IMG/VR virus record: IMGVR_UViG_3300019880_000007
Span: 1-27,303 of that record
Source of the DNA: a virus
Reading direction: 5' to 3' (one strand)
Length of the DNA stretch: 27,303 nt
The translations under genes and the position numbers were made by a program. A model generated the notes under the pieces. It saw nothing but the letters and a program-made list of their open reading frames with translations. It did not search any database and was not told where the DNA came from. This document shows positions 15,699-21,460 of this stretch, piece after piece. The number at the start of each line of letters is the position of its first letter. The stretch's first letter is position 1.

Positions 15699-16163
15699 CT
15701 ACTGAACTTGTTCCTTCTTCACGGCTACGCCGACTTTGTCCGCTTCGACCGCGATAGCATCGAGCATAGCTGTCGAGACAGGCTGCGCCTCGTTATTCAT
15801 GCGCGCTGCGCCTTTGGCAAAAAGCTTGTCTGGATCACGGTCAAGTAGCTCGCCTGCGGCACTGATGCGGGCGCGTAAGTCACGACTTTGTGTACACGCT
15901 TCAACGAGTGCACGCAACGCGACGGGCACGCCCTGGCGGCAGTAATCCTTTAGAGCATCGGCGCGGCCCGCGAGCGCAGCGTCCATCTTCGATACGGTTC
16001 CGGACAGCACCGCTGCTTCAACATCCTGGTATTCCTGCAACGCAAGTATTCGCGAGAGGCCGCCTTGGCTCATGTTCAGCTTCGCAGCAATAATGTTGTC
16101 CCTGATGCCTGCCACGCGCATCCTGGCGAGCTGTTCTATTACTATCTTAACCCTGGGTGTCAT
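15699..16163 (-). CDS. Terminase small subunit
   Basis: A 154-aa protein. The N-terminus has a helix-turn-helix (IRDNIIAAKLNMSQGGLSRI, about residues 20-40), followed by a helical oligomerisation region (RALVEACTQSRDLRARISAAGELLDRDPDK) and an acidic/basic C-terminal tail. This is the usual layout of small terminases, which bind the packaging site and hand DNA to the large subunit. The ATG at 16163 has a poor Shine-Dalgarno. The large-subunit gene is next in the operon. The family call comes from domain layout and position. Confidence 0.75.
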   Translation of the reverse strand: MTPRVKIVIEQLARMRVAGIRDNIIAAKLNMSQGGLSRILALQEYQDVEAAVLSGTVSKMDAALAGRADALKDYCRQGVPVALRALVEACTQSRDLRARISAAGELLDRDPDKLFAKGAARMNNEAQPVSTAMLDAIAVEADKVGVAVKKEQVQ

Positions 16164-16180
16164 TAGGCTTTACTCGCTTA

Positions 16181-16195
16181 CGTGACGAAGTCACG
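16181..16195. repeat. Perfect GAA-loop hairpin at the end of the 48-aa ORF
   Basis: CGTGAC-GAA-GTCACG is a six-bp perfect stem with a GAA trinucleotide loop, spanning the stop codon of the leader ORF. It uses the same loop as the GCGAAGC words spread through the window. Confidence 0.6.
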
Positions 16196-16337
16196 CGCTT
16201 TTTGCTTTTTCCTGTACGAACTTCGGGAACATCGAGCTTGCTTGTCTTTTTACTTCTTCGACTTTTGGGCTTACTAGCTTAGCAGGTTGCTTAACACCGC
16301 CTGGCGTAGCCCCAAGGACTTTACCGTTCTCGGCCAT
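16191..16337 (-). CDS. 48-aa leader protein of the late operon
   Basis: The ATG at 16337 is preceded by GAGGTGA and lies about 17 bases beyond the leftward -10 box, so it is the first cistron of the morphogenesis operon. The product begins MAENGKVLGATPGGVKQPAK and is Lys-rich throughout (SPKVEEVKRQ, QEKAKSA), probably disordered. No family recognised. The good Shine-Dalgarno and promoter proximity support translation; a peptide with a regulatory or packaging accessory role is possible. Confidence 0.6.
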   Translation of the reverse strand: MAENGKVLGATPGGVKQPAKLVSPKVEEVKRQASSMFPKFVQEKAKSA

Positions 16338-16353
16338 AGTTCACCTCGCTAGC

Positions 16354-16383
16354 ATTATGCCATAGCAGAGCGAAGCTTGTCAA
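16354..16383 (-). promoter_or_regulatory. Leftward promoter of the morphogenesis arm
   Basis: On the minus strand TTGACA (16383-16378), an 18-bp spacer and CATAAT (16359-16354) form a near-consensus sigma70 promoter. The spacer contains GCTTCGC. It would drive the 48-aa ORF, terminases and downstream genes. Confidence 0.6.
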
Positions 16384-16406
16384 GAGTTTTTTGTACGTGC
16401 AAGCCA

Positions 16407-16434
16407 TTGAAATGAATGGTGTTGTGAAAATAAT
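16407..16434 (+). promoter_or_regulatory. Rightward promoter candidate
   Basis: TTGAAA (16407-16412), a 16-bp spacer and AATAAT (16429-16434). The palindrome that follows would cover the transcription start, as expected for a repressed promoter. The first recognised gene is 400 bp away, which lowers confidence. Confidence 0.4.
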
Positions 16435-16452
16435 GCAATGCAATTGCATTGC
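16435..16452. promoter_or_regulatory. 18-bp perfect palindrome, operator candidate
   Basis: GCAATGCAATTGCATTGC is a perfect 18-bp palindrome immediately after the rightward -10 box and about 50 bp from the leftward -35. The 10-mer AATGCAATGC formed with the preceding bases recurs inside the promoter at 25558-25586, upstream of a ribbon-helix-helix-like gene. Confidence 0.5.
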
Positions 16453-16806
16453 GAAGCGGGCGACCAGCGCAGGCGCGGCCTCTCGCTGTCTTTACCAGTT
16501 CAAGCGAAGCCGCTGTCTTAAGCACACGCTCGCGAAGCCGGCGAAGCGCTTGTCAAACGCTTCAGCTTCTGAATGGTTCTACGCACAGCGCTCGCGAAGC
16601 TACGCACAGCGTGAACAAGCGAAGCTTGCGAAAAAGTGAAAAAATTTATCGAGGAGCGTCTAGGCGGTGTTGCATCTTTGGCTTTTGGGGTCGGGGGCTT
16701 ATGCGGAACATAGCTTGAGGAGCGAATTGCAAGCCAGCTTCGAGAAAGCTTGCATCATTTCTTATATCCCTTGCGTCTTTGCATAGGCCGCGCATCTTCG
16801 ATGTTA

Positions 16807-16818
16807 TGGCGAAAGCCA
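16807..16818 (+). promoter_or_regulatory. GAAA-tetraloop hairpin in a 5' leader
   Basis: TGGC-GAAA-GCCA lies just before the Shine-Dalgarno of the gene starting at 16834. The same 12-mer precedes the gene at 20761, and a related CCGC-GAAA-GCGG precedes the gene at 25777. Confidence 0.5.
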
Positions 16819-16833
16819 GAAGGATGGTGGAAT

Positions 16834-17196
16834 ATGGAAGACAATGCTAAAGAGCAAGCGATTTATACGATTCCGGCGAATAGTCACCTAGCGGTAATTA
16901 TCATGGCGCTATTCGAGAAGGAACAGCGTCTTAATCGAGATGAAGGGAGATATTCATTCGAGAATTACATCTCTCTTCTACTCGACAAAGGATTGAAGAC
17001 TCGGGATAATTATCTCGATGCTGATGAAGATCGACGTAATCTCGCGGCCTACAATAAGGCGAAGGAACGTATTCCTACGCCACCACCGCTTGATTCGAAT
17101 GATCCTCAAACAATCCAAGCGCATATCGCTTATTCACAAGCCGACGTCGCTCTGCGAGCGAAGCATCATATCGGTGGAACCAAGCAAGCGCTGTAG
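16834..17196 (+). CDS. 120-aa early protein, helical, unknown
   Basis: The start is ATG 16834, behind AGGATGG; the frame is open further upstream but lacks a ribosome site there. The product is hydrophilic, with a central helical stretch (FENYISLLLDKGLKTRDNYL) and a Pro-rich segment (RIPTPPPLDSND). Residues 8-60 could be a ribbon-helix-helix-like DNA-binding unit (YTIPANSHLAV strand, then helices), but this is weak. It is the first gene of the right arm and shares the AGGATGGTG ribosome-site pattern with the next gene. Confidence 0.6.
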   Translation: MEDNAKEQAIYTIPANSHLAVIIMALFEKEQRLNRDEGRYSFENYISLLLDKGLKTRDNYLDADEDRRNLAAYNKAKERIPTPPPLDSNDPQTIQAHIAYSQADVALRAKHHIGGTKQAL

Positions 17197-17267
17197 AATT
17201 GGCTGCAAGCGCGGCCTATTCATAGGCGCAAGGGATTGTAGGTCGTCATATAAAAGGATGGTGAAAC

Positions 17268-17543
17268 GTGCAAAGCGAAGATAGAACTATATATCTCGCC
17301 TTGCTACGCCAACTTCGCGGAATGCACGCAAGCGCATCTAATGGTTTAATGCGCTCGCGCAGTAAGAATGAGGCTTCGCCGGTCAGAATGCCCGGTTACT
17401 ACTCATTCTTCTGTATCCATGATAAGCATAAATGGAATGCCTGCCGTAATTGCAAGCGTACGCAAAGCGATGGTAACGCGCAGCGGGAAGAATATTTGAC
17501 GAAGCTGGAGAAAATCATGACTTTCGCGGGAAGCTTGCTGTAG
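17268..17543 (+). CDS. 91-aa protein with Cys/His cluster
   Basis: The start is GTG at 17268 behind AAAGGATGGTG, matching the ribosome-site pattern of the preceding gene. Residues 45-70 (YYSFFCIHDKHKWNACRNCKR) hold a possible zinc site made from one Cys, two His and a C-x2-C pair. The C-terminus is helical. No known family is recognised. The cysteine pair links it to the other small zinc-type proteins of this arm. Confidence 0.55.
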   Translation: MQSEDRTIYLALLRQLRGMHASASNGLMRSRSKNEASPVRMPGYYSFFCIHDKHKWNACRNCKRTQSDGNAQREEYLTKLEKIMTFAGSLL

Positions 17544-17931
17544 CAAGGATGCTTTGCGTCACAGCTTACTTAAAGCGCAGACGCATGAGCCTATGGCTAA
17601 GCCATTGATTATTAATGGCTTGCGCATGGATGCGCCTATGCACCAGAATGAGGCAGGGGGCAGCCTGAAGAAAGCGGGGAAAATGGCCAAAGGCCATGTA
17701 TCGCTATATTGATGTATTGATTGATTGATTGTTATTTTTTTTTTTAGTAGTAGTACTATATTGACGCTTCGCTATTTTCCCTTTGCCATTTTCTCCAGCC
17801 TGCGGCCTATGGCATTCTGGTGCAATAGCGGAATCATGGCTAGCGCCTTGATTCTAAAGGATTTATTTTACTTGACTTGCGCTTGCGCCTATGATAGCAT
17901 CTTGTCACGCGACTGAAAGGGCGCGCGAGCA
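17544..17931. other. Non-coding interval with AT-rich core and inverted repeats, origin candidate
   Basis: This is 388 bp with no credible gene. AAGCCATT...AATGGCTT forms an 8-bp hairpin near 17597. GCACCAGAATG (about 17640) is inverted as CATTCTGGTGC (about 17812), and the flanks continue as an imperfect inverted repeat (CAGCCTG, GAAAATGGC, AAAGG on one side, their complements on the other). Between the arms lies ATGGCC-AAA-GGCCAT and an AT-rich core with TGATTGATTGATTG followed by a run of twelve T near 17734. Inverted arms around an easily melted core suit a replication origin; a bidirectional terminator with a U-run is the alternative. The right end holds the promoter at 17872. Confidence 0.45.
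17848..17900 (+). promoter_or_regulatory. Right-arm promoter with upstream word
   Basis: TTGATTCTAAAGGA (17848-17861) is followed by TTGACT (17872-17877), a 17-bp spacer and TAGCAT (17895-17900). The upstream word recurs exactly before the promoter at 25558. The spacer carries GCGCTTGCGCC. It drives the zinc-protein operon starting at 17932. Confidence 0.6.
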
Positions 17932-18270
17932 ATGTCATTACAATGTCAATGTGGGCGAGACGCAGTTAAGATTCATTGTCCTCGATGCGGTAGTTTTGCG
18001 TGCTACGCACGACGTGGCTTGGCGCAGCCGTTGAAGATAAGCGATGGTGTCGTCACTAGCGTTGTTGAAGATATGAACTATGTTTGTCGCAAGTGTGGAT
18101 TGACGTTTTTCAACAGCAATCGCGCTAGCTGTGCTGCACCGAAGTCGAATATCACAGGCCGCGCGCGTACTGTTGATTCGCGAATCAACCCAGACTTAAT
18201 CGGTAAGCCTGACGCTGAAAGAATGGCATGGGCAAAAGCGCAACTTAGCAAGCTTAAGAGGTCGGAATGA
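17932..18270 (+). CDS. Double zinc-ribbon-like protein
   Basis: A 112-aa protein. Cys pairs at residues 5/7, 16/19 (HCPRCG) and 52/55 (VCRKCG), plus Cys24 and Cys67, could form two zinc ribbons. The C-terminus is a basic helix (ERMAWAKAQLSKLKRSE). A GAAAGGG lies upstream of the ATG, about 25 bases after the predicted transcription start. It is the first gene of an operon coupled by ATGA overlaps. Such small ribbons often bind RNA polymerase, DNA or other proteins; the target is unknown. Confidence 0.65.
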   Translation: MSLQCQCGRDAVKIHCPRCGSFACYARRGLAQPLKISDGVVTSVVEDMNYVCRKCGLTFFNSNRASCAAPKSNITGRARTVDSRINPDLIGKPDAERMAWAKAQLSKLKRSE

Positions 18271-18458
18271 TTACAATGTGTGATATTCCTGATTGTAATC
18301 ACCCATGTGCGATGGCATTCTGTAATGAAAAGCTATTCGACATGAAACTATGCACAGAGCATTTCATGAGTGTCATGACAGATACAGAATTGCGAGCGGC
18401 AATAGTATTTTGGATTCTTCAATTTGAACGTGAACAGTTGAAAGGAGCAAGCTCATGA
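18267..18458 (+). CDS. 63-aa Cys/His protein, treble-clef-like
   Basis: The ATG overlaps the previous stop (ATGA). C5-x4-C10, C14-x4-C19 and C29-x2-H32 give six zinc ligands within 30 residues, compatible with a treble-clef or a two-metal cluster. The C-terminal half is an amphipathic helix (LRAAIVFWILQFEREQL). The stop is coupled to the next gene. Function unknown. Confidence 0.6.
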   Translation: MITMCDIPDCNHPCAMAFCNEKLFDMKLCTEHFMSVMTDTELRAAIVFWILQFEREQLKGASS

Positions 18459-18661
18459 GTAATGGATTGTACAGAACTACAGTTCGTGAACTTAAAAGGG
18501 CATTGGCCGCGCATGATGATAACAACGTAGTCGAGATATTTCTATTAAATCCTGGCGGTGGCGTTGCTGAAGAATTCGATATCTACAATATTTACCGTGG
18601 TGGCGATGACAATTCGAATATCTGCTCTATCGAACTTCGAGCAGTGAAGGACAGGCCATGA
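18455..18661 (+). CDS. 68-aa protein of unknown function
   Basis: It starts at ATG 18455 overlapping the previous stop, with AAAGGAGC nearby. It has an alpha-beta composition (TTVRELKRALAAHDDNNVVE, then IFLLNPGGGVAEEFDIYNIY) and an acidic net charge. No family recognised. CATTGGCCGCGC, a word repeated in this arm, is read through in the coding sequence at 18501-18512. Confidence 0.55.
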   Translation: MSNGLYRTTVRELKRALAAHDDNNVVEIFLLNPGGGVAEEFDIYNIYRGGDDNSNICSIELRAVKDRP

Positions 18662-18792
18662 ATAACTTTCTAATGTTCGTCGGAAGCTGCGTTGTCGCTA
18701 TGGCCATAATGGCAGCCGTAGGCTGGGTCATTTCAAAAATCTTCGGCATCAGGGGTGGGGACGTCAAGGATGATAATTGGTATAACTACTAG
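18658..18792 (+). CDS. 44-aa single-pass membrane protein
   Basis: The ATG at 18658 overlaps the previous stop (ATGA). The peptide starts MNNFLMFVGSCVVAMAIMAA with one membrane segment at about residues 4-27, then a polar, acidic tail ending DNWYNY. It is stop-start coupled on its upstream side, which supports expression. Small early membrane proteins of phages can alter the host envelope or block superinfection, but nothing here shows which. Confidence 0.6.
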   Translation: MNNFLMFVGSCVVAMAIMAAVGWVISKIFGIRGGDVKDDNWYNY

Positions 18793-18804
18793 GAGCGCTG
18801 TGAA

Positions 18805-19056
18805 ATGAGTTCACAAATGTCGAAAAGTGCACCACGAACGTGTAATATGTGCGAAGCAAAATTGCAAAAACCGCAATACTTGCCAAAAGGTGCAATCTAC
18901 GGTAGATGGAAAGCTATCTGTCTCACGTGCAATACAGAATACGTTTGGTCACATCCACACGTGTGGCTTGAAAGGCACCCGCTTCCACTTTTTGACAGAA
19001 AGATCATTCTCGAACAGAAATTCGATTTCTACGGAAAGAGGCTATCAAATGTATAA
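18805..19056 (+). CDS. 83-aa zinc-ribbon protein
   Basis: C13-x2-C16 (CNMC) and C39-x2-C42 (CLTC) form a typical zinc ribbon with a basic linker of 22 residues. The C-terminus (WSHPHVWLERHPLPLFDRK) has four His and three Trp/Phe positions. A ribosome site (AGGAGCG) lies upstream. It overlaps the next start by eight bases. Function unknown. Confidence 0.6.
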   Translation: MSSQMSKSAPRTCNMCEAKLQKPQYLPKGAIYGRWKAICLTCNTEYVWSHPHVWLERHPLPLFDRKIILEQKFDFYGKRLSNV

Positions 19057-19228
19057 AGTTTTTAACAGGAAAACACACAAATTAGTACAGTTGATAACAG
19101 CAGCACGTTACGAAGAGTGGCTTCGTGACTGTGGAAAGAATGACGTTCCAATTGCGGATTACGATTGCGTGTTCATTCCTGAAGGACGTATACAAGTAGC
19201 TGACCTTGTTCGTGAGGGTGAATATTAG
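19049..19228 (+). CDS. 59-aa protein of unknown function
   Basis: Start at ATG 19049 behind AAGAGG, rather than the longer open frame. The product is MYKVFNRKTHKLVQLITAAR onward, a mix of strand and helix, ending VADLVREGEY. It has two Cys that are not paired as a zinc site. It overlaps the upstream zinc-ribbon gene and is followed directly by the 51-aa ORF. No family recognised. Confidence 0.55.
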   Translation: MYKVFNRKTHKLVQLITAARYEEWLRDCGKNDVPIADYDCVFIPEGRIQVADLVREGEY

Positions 19229-19229
19229 A

Positions 19230-19385
19230 ATGACTGAACTCATATGTGTAGTATGCGCGCTAGTATTTATCAACAGCCGTGATAAGAGAAGTAGTAGAGG
19301 TGGAGTAAGGCTAGTTCAGCTTATGATGAAACCTAATGGGGTGGAAGAGCCAGTGTGCGACGCACGCCACCAGTTATTACCATGA
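19230..19385 (+). CDS. 51-aa ORF with a start duplicated from the gene at 19761
   Basis: It begins MTELICVVCAL; the gene at 19761 begins MVELICVVCAL, and the two DNA starts match nearly base for base over about 30 nt. After residue 11 the similarity stops, exactly where the nested inverted repeat (19265-19415) begins. The remaining codons follow one side of that structure and end at TGA 19383-19385. It is either a real short Cys protein (C6, C9, C43) or the remnant of a duplicated gene invaded or replaced by the structured element. Confidence 0.4.
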   Translation: MTELICVVCALVFINSRDKRSSRGGVRLVQLMMKPNGVEEPVCDARHQLLP

Positions 19386-19415
19386 ACTAATGCTTCTCCA
19401 CGGCTGTTTATAAAT
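19265..19415 (+). ncRNA. Candidate ~150-nt structured RNA or element with nested stems
   Basis: Six stems nest in order. (1) ATTTATCAACAGCCGTG (19265-19281) with CACGGCTGTTTATAAAT (19399-19415), 16 of 17 pairs. (2) GAGAAG (19286-19291) with CTTCTC (19393-19398). (3) TAGTTCA (19312-19318) with TGAACTA (19383-19389). (4) TAAT (19334-19337) with ATTA (19376-19379). (5) GGTGG (19340-19344) with CCACC (19367-19371). (6) GTGC-GAC-GCAC (19355-19365). This is one long rod with internal loops, much more structure than its neighbourhood. It lies 60 nt upstream of the next gene. I do not recognise the family, and strand is assumed from the operon. Confidence 0.45.
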
Positions 19416-19470
19416 GCTGGCGCTCTTAGCGCGGCCAATAAATTCGTGCTTCGCAAAAAAGGAGAAACAA

Positions 19471-19767
19471 ATGCAATTGATTGTTACGAACAGGTGTTAC
19501 GGTGGCTTCGCGCTTTCGCCTGCGGCTGAAAAGCGTTTGAATGAACTAAAGGGTAACACCGATCCTGATGACATAAAATGGCTCACAGATTGGAACGTTG
19601 CTCGCGATGACGAGCATTTGTTGTTAGTACTACACGAACTTGGCTTGGAAGCTTCCGCCGGAGAGTATTGTGAGTTGGAAATAACCGAGATTCCTGACGG
19701 TGTTGAGTGGGTAATCGAAGAAAATGACGGGCATGAAATCGTCGCGGAGAAACATCGTATATGGTAG
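19471..19767 (+). CDS. 98-aa conserved phage protein (GGFxLS type)
   Basis: Start at ATG 19471 behind AAGGAG. The sequence MQLIVTNRCYGGFALSPAAE...LEITEIPDGVEWVIEE...AEKHRIW matches a conserved phage protein type I recognise (start M-x-I-V-I-N-x-C-x-GGF-x-LS; end IPDxVEWxIEExDGxExxAExHRxW). It is found in many phages and has no known function. The two conserved ends are intact here. It overlaps the next gene by seven bases. Confidence 0.75.
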   Translation: MQLIVTNRCYGGFALSPAAEKRLNELKGNTDPDDIKWLTDWNVARDDEHLLLVLHELGLEASAGEYCELEITEIPDGVEWVIEENDGHEIVAEKHRIW

Positions 19768-20366
19768 AACTCATTTGTGTAGTATGCGCTCTAAAGAGCG
19801 ACGCTAGCGCGAGCGCAGGCGTCTTTCAATTCGACGAAACAAATCCATTGGCCGCGCGCACGTGTCCGCTATGCTCATCGAGCGCTACCGTTGCCCTTGA
19901 AATCTTCAAACGCTTTGCGCTATCACGAGCTGATACTACTAAAGCGAAGCCTTCGCCGGTAGGCGCGCCCAATAAATTGAATGCTGAACGTTGGCCGCTT
20001 CCGCCGGTAGGAGAGAAAGAACCAATTCGTTCCTCGGATGTAGTCGCGAGACATATTGCAGAAACTGACGCACGAGCGACGTCGAAGATTCTTAACGAAA
20101 GCCATAAGTGGCAATCTCATGTTGACGCTGTGCGCAGTTTATTGCGACGAGGCACGCCTGACTGCGTCAACGCAGACGTATGGTGGGACGGATTTCATTT
20201 TTACATGTTACACTCATGGAGTATCGAAGCGGGCTCGCATACGCCAGATACTCTAGACTACGTCACTATCAGACTTTGTTCTAAAGACAAAGGTTACAAA
20301 GACGTCACGTTCTACATCAATGCTGAGGACGAGGGCTTCACTGAAGTCGGTGAGATTACGAAGTAG
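19761..20366 (+). CDS. 201-aa protein with N-terminal zinc knuckle
   Basis: The ATG at 19761 overlaps the upstream stop. C6-x2-C9 (ICVVC) and C35-x2-C38 (TCPLC) form a zinc-ribbon-like N-terminus. A linker and a C-terminal alpha-beta domain (residues ~115-200: HVDAVRSLLRR, WWDGFHFYMLHSW, DVTFYINAEDEG) follow. Its first codons are duplicated at 19230. The C-terminal domain is not recognised. Confidence 0.6.
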   Translation: MVELICVVCALKSDASASAGVFQFDETNPLAARTCPLCSSSATVALEIFKRFALSRADTTKAKPSPVGAPNKLNAERWPLPPVGEKEPIRSSDVVARHIAETDARATSKILNESHKWQSHVDAVRSLLRRGTPDCVNADVWWDGFHFYMLHSWSIEAGSHTPDTLDYVTIRLCSKDKGYKDVTFYINAEDEGFTEVGEITK

Positions 20367-20428
20367 CTTGCTTCGCGCAAGCGTAGAACCCATTGAAGAT
20401 TGAATAGTTCTACAAAGGAGAGATGAAA

Positions 20429-20620
20429 ATGCATACAAAGAAATGGACCACTGACAAAGGTTTCGAACATGAGACGACAGAGTTTGACAGTGTCGCAGAA
20501 GCAATGAAGAAACTAGGCGATCCTGAAACGTTGCTTTTGATAAATAGGGCCTATCGGCTTGAGCAGCTAAGGGAAAAACGCAAGCGAGAAAATAATCTTT
20601 CGTCGCCTGCAAGCGCTTGA
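20429..20620 (+). CDS. 63-aa charged helical protein
   Basis: Two ATGs are possible, at 20423 and 20429. AAGGAG ends at 20420, only two bases from the first but eight from the second, so I use 20429. The product is MHTKKWTTDKGFEHETTEFD onward, with a strongly basic C-terminal helix (RLEQLREKRKRENN). No family recognised. It ends the first small-protein operon; its stop overlaps the upstream word of the next promoter. Confidence 0.55.
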   Translation: MHTKKWTTDKGFEHETTEFDSVAEAMKKLGDPETLLLINRAYRLEQLREKRKRENNLSSPASA

Positions 20621-20687
20621 TTCCAAAGCCATTGGCCGCGCTCTCTTCGCGGCCCTACTTGACATTCGCTTCGCGCTAGCGCATAAT
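20617..20687 (+). promoter_or_regulatory. Right-arm promoter with upstream word and inserted hairpin
   Basis: TTGATTCCAAAGCC (20617-20630) lies upstream of TTGACA (20659-20664), a 17-bp spacer and CATAAT (20682-20687). The extra distance is filled by GGCCGCG...CGCGGCC, a 7-bp hairpin. The spacer contains TCGCTTCGCGCT. It drives the gene at 20761. Confidence 0.65.
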
Positions 20688-20728
20688 AGCGAAGCTTCGA
20701 GGTTGTAGCTACGCAGTAACAAACTAAC

Positions 20729-20740
20729 TGGCGAAAGCCA
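20729..20740 (+). promoter_or_regulatory. GAAA-tetraloop hairpin in the leader of the 148-aa gene
   Basis: TGGC-GAAA-GCCA, identical to the element at 16807-16818, lies eight bases before the GAGGAG ribosome site. It may protect the 5' end or keep the ribosome site open. Confidence 0.5.
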
Positions 20741-20760
20741 CTCAATAGAGGAGAACAGTA

Positions 20761-21207
20761 ATGAAAGCAACAAACGCAACAAACTACGCACTGACTGTCG
20801 ACGGAGAACTCACGAACTTCGCCGAGTCTCGCTGGAATAAGCACGTTGAAAAGATCGTCAAAGAGGGCGGCGTTGCACCTGTCCCCGAGAAGGTGCAAAC
20901 GTTCGTCGTATACGAAGCTGAGACGGTCGCAGACATCAGCGAACTCGTTCCGAACGAGGAAGTGGCAGTAAACCTGTTCAATCGCGGAGCGTCGCTGAAG
21001 CAATTAACGGCGATTCGCGGTTACATGGAAGACCCGAAGTTCGAGGTCGCTGACGCGCCGTATGACTTGCGTGAGGATTTGAACGCGGTCACCGAGCGTA
21101 GGGCTGCATCTCCTGAAGACCGCGTAGCTTCGTTGCTAGACAAGCTCGACGACGATGCGCTCGCGCGTATCATGGAGAAGCTCATGGCCAAAGGCGCACG
21201 TACCTAA
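20761..21207 (+). CDS. 148-aa protein of unknown function, single-gene unit
   Basis: A GAGGAG site precedes ATG 20761. The protein is acidic, with an alpha-beta N-terminal half (FVVYEAETVADISELVPNEE) and a helical C-terminus (RVASLLDKLDDDALARIMEK). It has its own promoter (20659) and a terminator (21268), so it may be made at high level as a monocistronic message. No family is recognised. Confidence 0.65.
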   Translation: MKATNATNYALTVDGELTNFAESRWNKHVEKIVKEGGVAPVPEKVQTFVVYEAETVADISELVPNEEVAVNLFNRGASLKQLTAIRGYMEDPKFEVADAPYDLREDLNAVTERRAASPEDRVASLLDKLDDDALARIMEKLMAKGART

Positions 21208-21267
21208 GCTAGCTTCGCTAACGAGTTCTACTTCACCGTTCGGCCACCATCCTTCCGGTGACGTAGT

Positions 21268-21320
21268 GGGCCGCTGACGCAAGGGTATAATGCCCAAGCG
21301 AAAGCGGCCCTTTTCTTTTT
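21268..21320 (+). terminator. Rho-independent terminator
   Basis: GGGCCGCT (21268-21275) pairs perfectly with AGCGGCCC (21303-21310), followed by TTTTCTTTTT (21311-21320). The loop contains a smaller GGG...CCC hairpin. It ends the 148-aa gene unit before the next promoter. Confidence 0.75.
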
Positions 21321-21367
21321 GCGAGCCTCTCGCTAGCGAATGAAAAGCGAAAGGATACTGTATCTCA

Positions 21368-21422
21368 TTGATAATAAAGAAGATGCAAACGGATTGACAC
21401 GCGCCTCGCGCCATGCTATCAT
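21368..21422 (+). promoter_or_regulatory. Promoter of the J-domain/VWA/FtsK operon
   Basis: A diverged upstream word TTGATAATAAAGAA (from 21368) is followed by TTGACA (21394-21399), a 17-bp spacer with GCGCCTCGCGCC and TATCAT (21417-21422). The first start codon (21461) has the strong ribosome site AAAGGAGGT. Confidence 0.7.
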
Positions 21423-21460
21423 CTTCGATTGGCGTCTGCGACACAAAAGGAGGTTATCAA

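Larger units (their letters stand above)
16338..16833. other. Divergent non-coding control region
   Basis: This 496-bp interval separates the two arms. It holds the leftward promoter, a rightward promoter candidate, an 18-bp palindrome and at least seven GCGAAGC words (16370-16626). CTACGCACAGCG occurs twice about 21 bp apart near 16579, and GAGGAGCG occurs twice further on. Two plus-strand open frames (16391-16639, 16449-16718) lack ribosome binding sites and translate the repeat words, so I do not count them as genes. Confidence 0.65.
18501..20641. repeat. Dispersed word CATTGGCCGCGC
   Basis: The 12-mer occurs at 18501-18512, 19846-19857 and 20630-20641, and inverted as GCGCGGCCAAT at 19429-19439. 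Two copies are inside genes and two outside. Related CATAGGCCGCGC occurs near 16782. It is a second iterated word of the right arm. Confidence 0.5.

Noticed and set aside
16370-16626. CRISPR array from clustered GCGAAGC words
   Set aside because: Spacing is irregular, the repeat is only seven bases and no cas genes are present.
16391-16718. Two overlapping plus-strand open frames (82 and 89 codons)
   Set aside because: No ribosome site, and the translation is dominated by the GCGAAGC words in a control region.
16779-16807. TTGCAT-17-TGTTAT promoter candidate before the gene at 16834
   Set aside because: The transcription start would fall inside the TGGC-GAAA-GCCA hairpin, and both boxes are weak.
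17725-17916. 63-codon plus-strand frame through the T run
   Set aside because: Low-complexity start in the AT-rich core, no ribosome site, overlaps the promoter.
19265-19415. Hammerhead ribozyme or retron RNA
   Set aside because: The CTGATGA and GAAA core is not present in order, and no reverse transcriptase gene is nearby.
20253-21003. Minus-strand frames of 119 and 150 codons
   Set aside because: Antisense to plus-strand genes with clear ribosome sites and promoters.
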